Of a stretch of 64,000 bases of DNA, positions 11,261-22,100 are shown piece after piece. The notes under the pieces were generated by a model. The model searched no databases and was not told where the DNA came from. It saw nothing but the letters and a program-made list of their open reading frames with translations. Position numbers and translations under genes: made by a program. Each line of letters starts with the position of its first letter. Position 1 is the first letter of the stretch. Source of the DNA: Maea johnstoni (taxonomy: Eukaryota > Annelida > Polychaeta > Spionida > Magelonidae); contig OZ012688.1 in NCBI GenBank assembly GCA_963942565.1, positions 22,549,760 to 22,613,759 of the forward strand, in the 5' to 3' direction.

Positions 11261-12428
11261 GTATATTTATATACACATACAAATATATATAAATGTATGT
11301 GTATATATGTACATGTATATTTATATACACATACAAATATGTATGAATGTATGTGTATATATGTACATGTATATTTATATACACATACAAATATGTATGA
11401 ATGTATACATATGTAAAACTATTAATATTTAGAAGAATTAAAATGGCGGTCACATTTTGTTTTCTCTATACACCTTGAAACTTAGAAATAAAGAAAACAT
11501 GCATACTTAATGTATTGTTTATAGTTACTTCTCTCTTGTGTCCTGCCAGTCTCACATTTTTGAATAAACCGAAAGTTGTGTCATGATGCTATAGATAACT
11601 GCACTTCTGATCTCTTAAATGTATTGAAGTATTCATAATAAAAAAGTTGAAACATATATATGATATGCTAAATCTCAGGAATGAATTTCAGGAAACGTCG
11701 TAGCCGAAGCAGGGATCGAGACGGTCACAAAAGCAGAAAGAGGTATGTTTTTCAAATTGCTTATAAACCCCATCTGTTCTTCTAACAATAACTTTTTATA
11801 AAGTTAAGCCATGTTATAACATTTCAAATCTTTTATAAGAGACACTGACTCTTAAGTATATACCCCAGGCCAGTAAAGATTTCCAAAAACAACTCAGCGC
11901 CCTCATCTGGTCCGGTAAACATTTTCAAAAAAAGATCAAGTATATAGTTTCAGGGGATGTTTATTATTTAAGAATTTTTGCGATATTTTGCTTCATGTCG
12001 AAAGAATAACTTACACCCCAACAAGAATGCAAAGATAATGCTTATATAACTTCTAGGACAAGTAAAAAATTTACATGACCAGTAGATTCTAGGTATTACT
12101 GGTCCTATGGGCCAGTAACCTTTTGAGTTGGCATTGAGGCCTGCTGTAGTTATTCATTGATATGTCTTTCCCTGGATATTTTTCAATTTTCAACGTTATT
12201 CTTTGGCAGGAGTCGCAGTAGGGACAGGCATGGAGGCAGCAAAAGTGAAAGGAAGCGTAGCAGAAGCAAGGATAAGAAGGACAGCAAGAGTGATCGCCAC
12301 AAAGAACGAGACAGCCGACATGGAGGAAGTCGTTACAGATCACCGGACCGGTTCAGAGGAGGGGATCGCGGAAGGTCAACCCATCACAAGAAAGAGAAAA
12401 GCAGGAGCAAAAGTCCTTTAGTAATTAG
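7097..12428 (+). CDS. RBM39: RBM39 (CAPER-alpha) splicing factor, 5' half only: exons 7132-7185, 10341-10411, 11692-11742, 12210-12428
   Basis: RBM39 is a nuclear SR-like RNA-binding protein that acts in 3' splice-site choice with U2AF and as a transcription co-activator. The first exon encodes [18 protein letters not shown], almost the same as the vertebrate RBM39 start. Exons 2-4 add an Arg/Ser/Asp-rich RS domain ending in [10 protein letters not shown], matching the RS region that precedes RRM1. The start codon at 7132 sits 35 nt into an exon with a tttcag acceptor ending at 7096, so a non-coding 5' exon must lie upstream; I could not place it. The splice phases (0, 2, 2, then 2 into the gap) are consistent and all introns are GT-AG. 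About 131 codons are visible, while family members are usually over 500 residues; RRM1, RRM2 and the C-terminal UHM are absent. The gene runs into the N gap at 12501 and no RRM exon is seen elsewhere in the window. Identity is seen directly; the missing part is inferred. Confidence 0.93.
7132..7185 (+). CDS. RBM39: RBM39 coding exon 1
   Basis: This exon has 18 codons from the start Met through YKKE and ends in phase 0 at a gag|gtatga donor. The acidic N-terminal helix motif is the strongest family signature in the gene. Confidence 0.94.
7530..7587 (+). other. Intronic hairpin, pre-miRNA-sized
   Basis: CCTATGCTTCC (7530-7540) pairs with GGAAGCATAGG (7577-7587), and AACAACTA pairs with TAGTTGTT inside it. 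A 5-nt bulge and a 15-nt loop complete the stem-loop. Size and shape are like a small pre-miRNA, but the bulge is asymmetric and no seed is recognised; it may be a relic of a tiny inverted-repeat element. Confidence 0.3.
8174..8267 (+). other. Possible alternative (poison) exon in RBM39 intron 1
   Basis: A pyrimidine-rich acceptor (ccgtctccctcag) precedes about 95 nt that are clearly GC-richer than the intron. The stretch is open in the incoming phase ([20 protein letters not shown] and on) until a taa at 8276-8278. A weak donor, aact|gtaatg, follows position 8267. With that donor the exon is 94 nt and would shift the frame. Vertebrate RBM39 carries a conserved cassette exon with stops that controls its own level; this could be its counterpart, but that is inference. 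It could instead be a conserved intronic enhancer. Confidence 0.35.
10341..10411 (+). CDS. RBM39: RBM39 coding exon 2
   Basis: The acceptor gacatgatag is followed by [19 protein letters not shown] and further basic and acidic dipeptides. The exon is 71 nt and ends in phase 2 at cg|gtaagt. The composition is typical of the RD/RE repeats at the beginning of the RS domain. Confidence 0.88.
10412..11691 (+). other. RBM39 intron 2, containing a TA microsatellite
   Basis: An AT-rich intron with a (TA)n tract at 11163-11257 that grades into imperfect repeats of TATACACATACAAATATGTA type up to about 11408. The 300-nt open frame on the minus strand near 10784-11092 has no recognisable protein family and I treat it as non-coding. 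Confidence 0.6.
11692..11742 (+). CDS. RBM39: RBM39 coding exon 3
   Basis: A short 51-nt exon after a gaatttcag acceptor, encoding [17 protein letters not shown] and ending at ag|gtatg. It enters and leaves in phase 2, joining both neighbours without a stop. Confidence 0.88.
12210..12428 (+). CDS. RBM39: RBM39 coding exon 4 (RS domain)
   Basis: The acceptor ctttggcag precedes 219 nt encoding [20 protein letters not shown] and further RS repeats, ending SKSPLVI at ag|gtaggt. In the family this segment is followed by the linker and RRM1 (TPEERDARTVF). The next exon should lie in the gap that starts 72 nt downstream. A second reading frame is open through this exon but is a shadow of the repetitive RS coding. 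Confidence 0.9.
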
Positions 12429-12500
12429 GTAGGTGAAATAATAATTTAGGTATCAAACACTGTGTCTTTCATTTGTTTTGGGATATCAAAAGCTTGACAA

Positions 12501-12700
12501 NNNNNNNNNNNNNNNNNNNNNNNNNNNNNNNNNNNNNNNNNNNNNNNNNNNNNNNNNNNNNNNNNNNNNNNNNNNNNNNNNNNNNNNNNNNNNNNNNNNN
12601 NNNNNNNNNNNNNNNNNNNNNNNNNNNNNNNNNNNNNNNNNNNNNNNNNNNNNNNNNNNNNNNNNNNNNNNNNNNNNNNNNNNNNNNNNNNNNNNNNNNN
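12501..12700. other. Assembly gap of exactly 200 N
   Basis: A round-number run of N, typical of a placeholder gap whose true length is unknown. The right edge is a (TA)n/(TG)n microsatellite (12701-12890), a common cause of assembly breaks. RBM39 enters from the left and the carboxypeptidase from the right, each losing its last exons here. Confidence 0.97.
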
Positions 12701-12738
12701 GTATATATAAATATATGTATATTTATGTATATTTATGT

Positions 12739-12828
<90 letters not shown>

Positions 12829-12890
12829 ATATACATATATATGTGTGTATATACATATACTAGTATATGTGTGTGTGGGTGTATGTGTAT
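12701..12890. repeat. TA/TG microsatellite at the gap edge
   Basis: (TA)n broken by occasional AA and GT steps, changing to TG-rich repeats at about 12840-12890. Confidence 0.95.
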
Positions 12891-12970
12891 GCTTGTACGT
12901 ATGTACAGATAGATAGATACAAACAAGTGCATGTATGTTTCTGTATTACGTTTGTGCCTATCTTCCTTAC

Positions 12971-13173
12971 CAGGTCGTTGTAATCCGGGGGTAGGGCACT
13001 TGTGTAGCCCCAGGGGGTCATCCAGTACTGTCCATAAGAGTGAACATTGATGTAGCCCACTAGACTAGCACTCCTAGCTGATATAAAGTTTGCGGTGGCC
13101 GTTGTCTCTACCTCAGAAAAGGCACGAGAGCCAGCGTACACATCAGAGCATGGGTTATTGCTAGCACCCACCT
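12971..13173 (-). CDS. Carboxypeptidase exon 8 (last visible)
   Basis: Begins [19 protein letters not shown] (first codon split) and includes [18 protein letters not shown], whose His is the third zinc ligand. It ends ALPPDYNDL at ctg|gtaagg in phase 0. Only microsatellite DNA and the N gap follow, so the final exons are missing. Confidence 0.92.
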
Positions 13174-16100
13174 CTGAAATAATAAAAGCGTGGAGTGGAA
13201 ACATAGAACCAATCAACAGCAGGACCCCCCGTCACACTCTTTATGGATATGAATTGCATGCGTTCAAGTACATGTACACGTATGCATGTTGGTTGGTGTG
13301 AGGATGGCTTTCAATGCATGCCCTAATATAGTCCAATCAATTAGTCTCCTGTTGGTCCTATCTCCAGCTACGGAGTCGGGGTGAAAAAAATCAAATCTGG
13401 ACAGAAACTTTGAGCCACCGATACGTTTATTTTAAATGAACTAGCCCCTAATAAGGATGAGATGACAGATACCGATATGTGTTTTACCTGTTTTGGTAAA
13501 GATTTTAGTGGACTGCGGCAAGCTGGCATAGATGAGAGTACCGGTATTGCAATGTTTGGTGATGATTAAAGTAAGGAAACGGTTCACCTGGTGAAGGTAA
13601 GGGTATAGTATTTTCCTCATCCCCCATACTGTCTTATTCATATCCACCCCTCCTCCTCGCCCCCCCCCCCCCCCTTCCTCTCCACATACCACTCCCTAAC
13701 CCCTTCCCCCATCATACTTATCCCTGCTTGCCCTGACGGTAGAGGGTTGTGCTGTAAAATCTCATGATTTATGCCTAAATAGCAGAGAAAAGTGATGAAA
13801 AAAGAAATTGCAATCCCCACATTAAACTAATCACATCTACTTCTCCCTTTTCTACTACTATTGCCCATCCCCATCCTATCCACCTTCCTTTTCTAAAGCA
13901 GAACGCATGCGTATATCCCTTACTACTGCTGTACCCTAACTAGCCTGCCTCCCAGGCCCTTATTAAATGTCTTCCATTGTGAATAGATGGCACTGCAGTA
14001 TACTAGGAGCTCACTTGAAAAAAGTACCAGTAATCTCCCTCGTGTGGCAGTTGTGGGAACTAAATGGCCAACAGTAGGCCACAAGTCCCTATCTAGTATA
14101 GGTGCAGGCTTCTATATATAATAAAGTAAAATCATAACAGAGCCTTGTGGCTAGGCTATACCCTAACCCATCCCAACCCATCGTTAATCACCACTATCAA
14201 TTACCGCAACTCACCTTCTATCACTTACCACAACGGTCACCTCCTTACCCTCCAGCAGTTGCACCCCATTGTTACATACCCTTCAGTGCCACATCGCTTC
14301 CGTGAAGCAGAATTGGCCTGGTATATGTAATATATTTCAAAAGTAATTTCCGTTATCAAAAGCTTTTTTGTCCTGTCGTCTTCTGTCTCTAGAATGTTAT
14401 AAAAGGATCAGAACATACCATATTTTCCAAATGGTAAATTGGTAAATTTAGATACATGTACTAGTAGGAAAAGGTTGGTTTGGGACTGAAAAATGTGGTC
14501 ACTTTAGAGGGGTGGTCAACTCAGAGGAGTGGTCACTTCGAAGGGTTCCAGTGTATAGGCATTCTGAAACAGTGACAACCAGTCCCGACATGGACAATTG
14601 GTCTGAGGACTTTTTCTGGGTGGCACTGTCATGCAACAAGGCCTGGATGAAAGATAGACAATTAAACTGGGCCCCTAAGTATAAAGCTCTTATGTTCTGC
14701 TTGCGATGTGCTTGTGGTTTGGAGTCCATTGTTCTCCCTTTGTATTCCTAACCACAAGCACCTCGCAAGCACTACGTAAAGTTTTATACTTAGGGCCCCT
14801 GGGGCCCTAAGTATAAAACTTTACGTCGTGCTTGCGAGGTACTTGTGGTTAGGAATACACAGGGAGAACAATGGACTGCCAAACCACAAGCACATCGCAA
14901 GCAGAACATAAGAGCTTTATACTTAGGGGCCCTGGACACCCCATGCAGAACCCGCTTATCCCTTTGTGCAATAAAGAAAATTCGCTCCAAAATGTCTTGA
15001 GAGCATGTTTGACGCCCCCCTGCCTGGTGCGAATGGATGAATGCCGGCTTACCATTCCAGTGGTGGTCCCAGTTCCGATTGGCGTCCGTGCCTGGGCAGC
15101 TGGGATTACTGTTTGCTTTACGAGTCTTCCGCCACATTCTATACTTTAAACGAAATTAAAAAAAAGGTAAGTGTTAATTACGATGGACCAAGTGTGAATG
15201 AGCAAATATTTAAATATTTATTTTCACCACCGTATTTTGGGGGGAGAAAATATATTTAAATATATTTTCACCACCGTATTTTGTGGGGGGGAAAATATAT
15301 TTAAATATATTTTCACCACCGTATTTTTGGGGGAGAAAATATATTTAAATATATGTTCCCCAGGGTGTTATGAGGAGTTCTCATAGGCATGAAGGCTGGT
15401 GGGCTAGCCAAAAGGCCGGAGGCCGGAGGGCCAGCCCACCAGCATGATTTAGATCCTAGGTCTGATCAACCCACGGCAATGTTGGACCATTTGCTTGTTG
15501 AGGGGGTCCGACTTGCCAGTACATAAATTGTAATGACAATTTATAAGCCAATCACATTGTACAAATAGTGTTAATCTATTGGTTAAAATCATGAGGAACA
15601 ATACTTTAGTACGACATGCACTATACATAGAGCCCAACAAAAGGGAATTTGCACAGGAGGTGAACTCATAACGCAGTGTCTCACCACTTCACGCGGCCCA
15701 AGTTTAAATCCAACATTAGATATGTGCAAAAGTTGCAAGTAAGCTGCGGTTAGTCTGTAGATATCGGATCCCCAGTCATTTCGATTAATGTCCCCGGGTT
15801 CCTCCACCATTTATTACTATTAAGTCACGATCTATCCTTGAAATGACAGAAAAGGTAACGGTATACTAATGCCTTTATATTTTACTTACATTTGTATGAC
15901 TCCATTCATATCCATCCGGGTTCATGACCGGCATAAAATACCAGTCAAATGAATCGACCAGTAACCTGGCAGTAGCGTCCCCATTATTATAGTTAGTGAT
16001 GAGCTAAAACAAAAGGCAAATATATTTCATTTAGAATTGTTATAAGGTATATGGGCGAGATGGATATTAAAAAACCAACGCTTCTATAACCTGAGAGGAA

Positions 16101-19100
16101 TATAGACAAAGCTCTACCCTACGAGGTAACAGGTATCTTTACTCATTGTAACGTGGATGATAATTCCACTCACTTCGTTTTAACTATTTACAGATGTTAA
16201 CAGTTCTCCTTAGGGCTGTTTCATTTAAAATGTGTGTGTGTGGGGGGGGGGGGGGGGGCAGTTGAACGGACTATGATTTAAAATTCGCTCCCCCACCCAC
16301 CCCCCCCCCCCCCCCCCTCCCCTCTGGCTTAGGTTCAGAATTCGGTAGGGGGGGGGGGGGGTTCTTGATCTATTCTGAATTCGGTCTAGAATGATTCAAA
16401 ATTCGGGGTCCCCCGCCCTATAATTGTATCAGTTCACCCCCCCCCCCCCTCCCCCCCCCCCCCCCACACACACACACATATTTTTAAAAGAACAGCCCTT
16501 AGCTATTGTTACTCGTAATACGAACATCAATCAATGAACCCGAAGCAAGTACAGTAGGAATGTAGGCATCGTAACTATAATAAGAAAACGTTTCCTTGTT
16601 GCTTGAGAACCCCACCACGTGACATGGTCGCCTCCATCACATTGGCTGTATGCTGACACTGGTCCTCTTCATAGTGCATACCACAAAGTTGCTCTTTGGT
16701 GAGATTCCCTCCTGTCCATAACGCTCATGGCTCTTTGAGAAAAGCATACGGACACACAACAATGTATCTGAAATGATAGTGTATTGAATGGCATTCCTGT
16801 CCTGCTGGCTGTTGATTTTATCACTAAACGGGTTTATATTACAACTTACGCTATCTACAATCCATATGACTGTGGCTGGAGAAATCCACTCCCTGGCATG
16901 AATACCTCCATCAATGAATATCGCCTTCTTGTTGCTGCCCGGTCTTCCAACCTGCAAGAAAAAGTGTTCACTGTAGCATGCCACGAAATATCACATTGTA
17001 TATTGCGACAGATTCTGGATTTTAAGAAAATTGCTTATTGTCGCCTTATCCGCATCTAGTAAGAATGATGCATATGGCTGAATATCGCATTGTAAGATCT
17101 GATAGATTTCCCGACATTTTGGCATTTGGTTTATCGCCGGTGAAGGCTGACTCGTGAGTGCCATTCGTTGATGGTGGTGGGAACTACATCATTCGCGACG
17201 GGTACCGCCAAATCCTTATGTTCTTGTTGACAGGCAAAAACCAAAAGATAAACTACATATCATTACATATGTTAAGTACACGTCCAAACAATGCAAAACA
17301 TATAATAGTACATTTTTTGTGTTCTAAATATGGCCAAAATAGCGCCTATTCATCATGTAGGGAGGAAACAGATTGGAAACAAGTTTCGGTTAGAAGCTCT
17401 GTCCAGCACGGTGCCAAGGGTACACAAAAACACATTTCTTACCTTTATCACTTTCAAATCTCTGCCTTCGTGAGATTTACCTGCATTGTAAGCTTCACAA
17501 TAGTCACACGAAGCTGCGGTCCCGTCGACCCAGTCCATTATCTGAAAGAAGTATATATGTGAGATGCCTAGGAAATGGGAAATGTGTACGAAATAAATGA
17601 CATATATGAGTATGCAGATACTGTATACGTTTCCATTTTGACTTTTTGTTACGTATGCCGTCTTTTTAAATTACAAGCCCTGCGGGGAGTCTGATGGCAG
17701 TTAAATTGCACTCATAGAAAGGAGTTATATTGAATGGAAAATATGAAATATTAATATCACTGATTCTTCAGTGGCAGGACAACCCTAAACAAACTATGCG
17801 AAACCAATTATCGTTAATCATTGGTTAATGAGAGTTAGCAATCAACCATGGTGCTCTGAACATGTTAAAGCTTTCACAATAGTCACAAAAAGGCCCTAGC
17901 ATCCAGGTAAATGTAATATCTGTCTAATATAGGCTTACTTTGGGCTAATTACAAATGGTGTAAATGCAAAAATAAATACAAAATAACAATTATTGATTTA
18001 TAAATTTGTACTTAACTAGAAAGTACCCGCCCTGCAGACAGTAAACATGATTTTCTTCAAATTGGCAAAAAAGATCAGAGCACCTAGATATCTGATTGCA
18101 ACATCACTCATGATTAATTCTAGTTCTATCTTCTTAACCCTCATTTTACGTTTGGCAATTATTTTGATGGAAAAGAAATATCAGAGCACACAGATATATC
18201 TGCAACCACACACTTAGGGCTATAAAACCAATGTATCAATAGTTCAGAAAGCTTGGCTAACAGATAGGAAATTGATAAATAAGATATTAAACCGGCTGTA
18301 GCGCATGTCATTTGCACTCGTCCTAGTCATTCTCTTCAAACTTTGGTCATTCAGTAAAATTTACATATATGTTCATAATTTCTTAATGCTACAAGTATTC
18401 TCGAGGGTAGGTATCGCATTCTACACGAACTGGGATCTTGCAGTTGGTAGACCCTGCCTGCGCTGCCGCTCAGGAACACGTTGAGACGGAATTTGGAATT
18501 TTTATTTTTTTGTCAGTTTTTCTGCCAAATTGCGGCTAGGGCGTGTTTAGGCAGTTGTAACAGGTGAAGGAAACAGAGAAATCCTTATTTTTTCGTTTGG
18601 CAATTCTTTTAATGAAAAAGATATTAGAGCACTCAGATATCACTGCGACCACACACTAAGGGCTACCTAACCTATGTATCAATAGTTCAGAAAGCTAACA
18701 GTTATGAAATTGATAAATGCGATGTTAAACCAGCTGAAGCGCATGTCATTTGCACTCGTCATATTGGTCTCCACTAACTTTGGTCATTCAGTAAAATTTA
18801 CATATTTGTTCGTAATTTCTTAATGCTTTAAGTATTCTCGGGGTTAGGGTATTGAAGGTAACGCATGCTACACGAATGCGATCTTGCAGTTGGTAGACAA
18901 TGCCTGCGCTGCCGCTCAAGAACACGTTGAGACTCAACCGAATCATCAGTCCAGAACAAAATGGTTTCTTAAAAGGCAGAACAATATCGGACTGCACACG
19001 TATAATGTACGATGTCATTTGGGAATGTGAACATAAGAATATTGATGGCTTAATTCTTCTAGTGGATTTCCAGAAGGCTTTTGATAGTCTTTCTTGGAAC

Positions 19101-22100
19101 TTTATAAGTGATACCTTAACCAAATTCAATTTCGGAGAAAATTTCAAAAAATGGATTGACCTCTTCCAACTTAATTCAAACTCAAAAATTATTCTGAATG
19201 GTCACCTATCAGACTCTTTCCTACTCCATAGAGGTGTACGACAAGGGGACCCTATATCCCCCTATCTTTTTATACTCTGTACAGAATTTCTTACCTTAGC
19301 TATCAAAAACAATGAAAAAATTCAAGGCATCACCATCCACAACAAAGAACACAGAGCCAGTCAATATGCGGATGACACCTCCGCTTTCCTTAGGGCTACA
19401 GAGGAAAACCTCAGAGAGTGTTTGAATACCCTCACATGGTTTTATAATATATCAGGGTTAAAAATCAACTTCTCAAAAAACTAAGATTATCAAAATAGGG
19501 CCGATAAGAGAAACCGATAGACGTTTCTGTAGGGAAAACGACTTAGATTGGGTTACATCTTTCACGGCTCTCGGTATTGTTTATGATGTAAAAAATCTGA
19601 AAAATATCACAAAAAACAATATCGAGAACAAGATAGAAGCAATGAAGAAACTTATCCAGGCTTGGACTTTTCGAAATTTAACGCCCATTGGGCGAATCAC
19701 AGTTGCAAAAAGCTTGATTCTATCAAAAATAATACACGTACTACAGGCCCTCCCAACACCACCATTAGAATACCTCAAACAGATAGAAACCATGCTAGTT
19801 AACTTTATCTGGAGGAACAAACGTCACGAAATAAGTAAGAAAATTTTGTGCCAAAAATATGAAATGGGAGGCCTTAACATGATCAACATCGTGGAATTCG
19901 ATCTAAGCCTTAAGTTAACTTGGATAAGAAAGCTTCTGACCAGCAATAACGAATGGGAAGAAATAGCGAAAGAAAACAAAATCGATAGACTGCCTCTTAC
20001 AGGGGAAAACCAACACATCAGTATAATGAAGTCTATTCACAATCCTTTTTGGAAGAGTGTGGTATCAGCCTATAGAAAATGGTATGAGTCACTTAGAAAG
20101 AAAAATACCATTGAAATAGGACATGAATTCTTATGGGGAAATCCCCAGATAAATATCCCATACAACAACACACTATATAATGCAAACATGATCTATGTGA
20201 ATGACCTTTACAATGAACAAGGAATACCATTAAGTATACAGGAAATCGAAGGTCGAACTGGTAAAAATCTAATGTTCACAACCTACTGCGGCCTATGGAG
20301 AGCCCTACCGAGAAATTGGAAACAACATCTAAGGAATCAGACAAAAAATAATGAAGTGTTTAGACCTATTTCTATAGAATGGCTTACCAAAGACCGTAGA
20401 GGTACTGTGAATATTAGAAAGGTATGGGAACCAGAAGATGAGCCACAACTTCCAGGTAAAACAAAATGGATAGCAGAACTTGGGTTAGACGAAGATGAAA
20501 GTTGGAAAAAGCTATTTCTACTACCCATTCAAAGTAAAATCAATGTCCGATGTAAATATTTTCAGTTTCAAATACTACACAGAAGCTTGGTCACCAATAG
20601 AAAACTGAAACAATTTGGTATCAGAGAAAACGAAAGCTGTGACAATTGCGATGAAACAGAAACTATAACACACCTATTATACGATTGTCCTAAAGCCACA
20701 GAAATTTGGCAAGCTGTAATTAGATGGTTAGAAAGAATATCTCCTAATACAATGTACTTCGATAAAACTTCAGTTTTATTAGGAAACACCAAAAATGAGG
20801 TGATAATAAACTATATTATTCTAACAACCAAGCATGAAATTTACAAGAGTAAGTGGAAAAAAACAAAACTCACACTAACAAAACTGAAACATATCTTCAA
20901 AAATCAAATGGACTTAGAGATATATATAGGAACCGTTAAAAACAGCTTGCCAAAGGTCTTGGGGAAGTGGTCCCCGGTTTTGAACAATCTTAGAAACCTC
21001 TAAAAAACAACAAAATAGATGATCCTGGTCTCGAAAAACCTTGAGATACGAATACTGTAAAAATGTGTATTATGCTGCATACCAACTGTACTGTATATAC
21101 CAATAATGTGCAAAAAAGGAACAATAAAATTATAAAAAAAAAAGAACACGTTGAGACGATAATTTGGGATTTTTAATTTTTTCGTCAGTTTTTCTGCCAA
21201 GTTGCTGCTAGGTTGCACATAGGCAGGTGTGGTTGAATATGAAATCAATCAGCCGCTTGATCCCACGTCAATGGCATCATTCTCTCATGCCGCAGCAGGG
21301 ATTCAAACCCCAGGCAGTGATGAGAGACAACTAGCAGTCATTGGCAACGCCTCAGCCCACACAGCCTCTAGTAGACCACGTACGACGCGGTCCGAGAGGG
21401 GTGCCGGAGCCAACCATCGACTCACCCTCCCTAATCATTAGCATTCTCCTCACGCTGAAGTACAGTAATGTGCTTAGAGTAGTGACCAAATTGTAACTTT
21501 TGCAAGTTATTGGATTGAATAAAACTGTTCAACTATAACTTTCTCAAAATCGTTAATAGTTAAGAATATTTCTATTGAAAGAAATATTCTTTATTTTGTC
21601 ACATTGCGGAATTAGGTACTCTTTACACCTCTATGGGCGTCTTCGCATTTTGTTGCATAGCCGCTCATGGATATTAATAGACCACAGTTCCGCATTTGTC
21701 ATTCGTCGACCGTGATTAGGTCACATTTTCGAAAATTATTTACTTTGCGTATGCCACAATATAAAAACACATGTGAAGTTAGTGGTATACTATTTTTATC
21801 TATCTATTAGATTGCTGATAACTGTTCTAATGTAATTCTTTTTTGGGGGAAATGTTAAGAGCTGGTTCTTCATCTCATTAAAGGCCAAAATAAAATGACG
21901 GGAGAAAAGCCAGCAAGAACCACTGACTTCTCCTGAAAATGTGTTTTTAATATAGAGGGTAAACATGTGTAAGATATGCATGGCAGAACTGTGTAAGGAT
22001 GTGTAAGGAAATGAATTTTCCTTTTGGCTGTATTACATATATATGTATACTATGCATTAGATATATATGATAGCTATTTGGAATGTTTATGCAAATATGT

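Larger units (their letters stand above)
18934..21141 (+). mobile_element. 5'-truncated Tx1/L1-like LINE with 16-bp target duplication
   Basis: The insert starts inside the reverse transcriptase and ends after AATAAA (21123-21128) in a poly-A tail. AAGAACACGTTGAGAC flanks it at 18918-18933 and 21142-21157. RT motifs seen in order are [24 protein letters not shown] and [10 protein letters not shown], followed by the thumb and a C-terminal CX2CX7HX4C knuckle ([17 protein letters not shown]). It lies in the intron between carboxypeptidase exons 3 and 4, antisense to the gene. The endonuclease and the first RT motifs are missing, so it cannot move by itself. Confidence 0.93.
18142..21245. repeat. 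Local tandem duplication of about 440 bp, second copy split by a LINE
   Basis: Copy 1 runs from about 18142 to 18583. Copy 2 runs from about 18584 to 18933 and continues at 21142-21245. Shared landmarks include GCGCATGTCATTTGCACTCG, GATCTTGCAGTTGGTAGA and CTGCGCTGCCGCTCA. Both copies end in the 5' part of the SINE family described at 42673. Confidence 0.85.

Noticed and set aside
11019-11453. 144-codon minus-strand frame rich in Tyr-Ile
   Set aside because: Produced by (TA)n repeats, as are similar frames at 12446-12916, 28902-29372 and 48325-48638.
12203-12421. Second open frame through RBM39 exon 4
   Set aside because: Alternative frame of RS-repeat coding; the SRSRDR frame matches the family and the splice phases.
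18900-18933. True start codon of the LINE protein at 18900
   Set aside because: It lies in host sequence upstream of and within the target duplication; the LINE begins at 18934.
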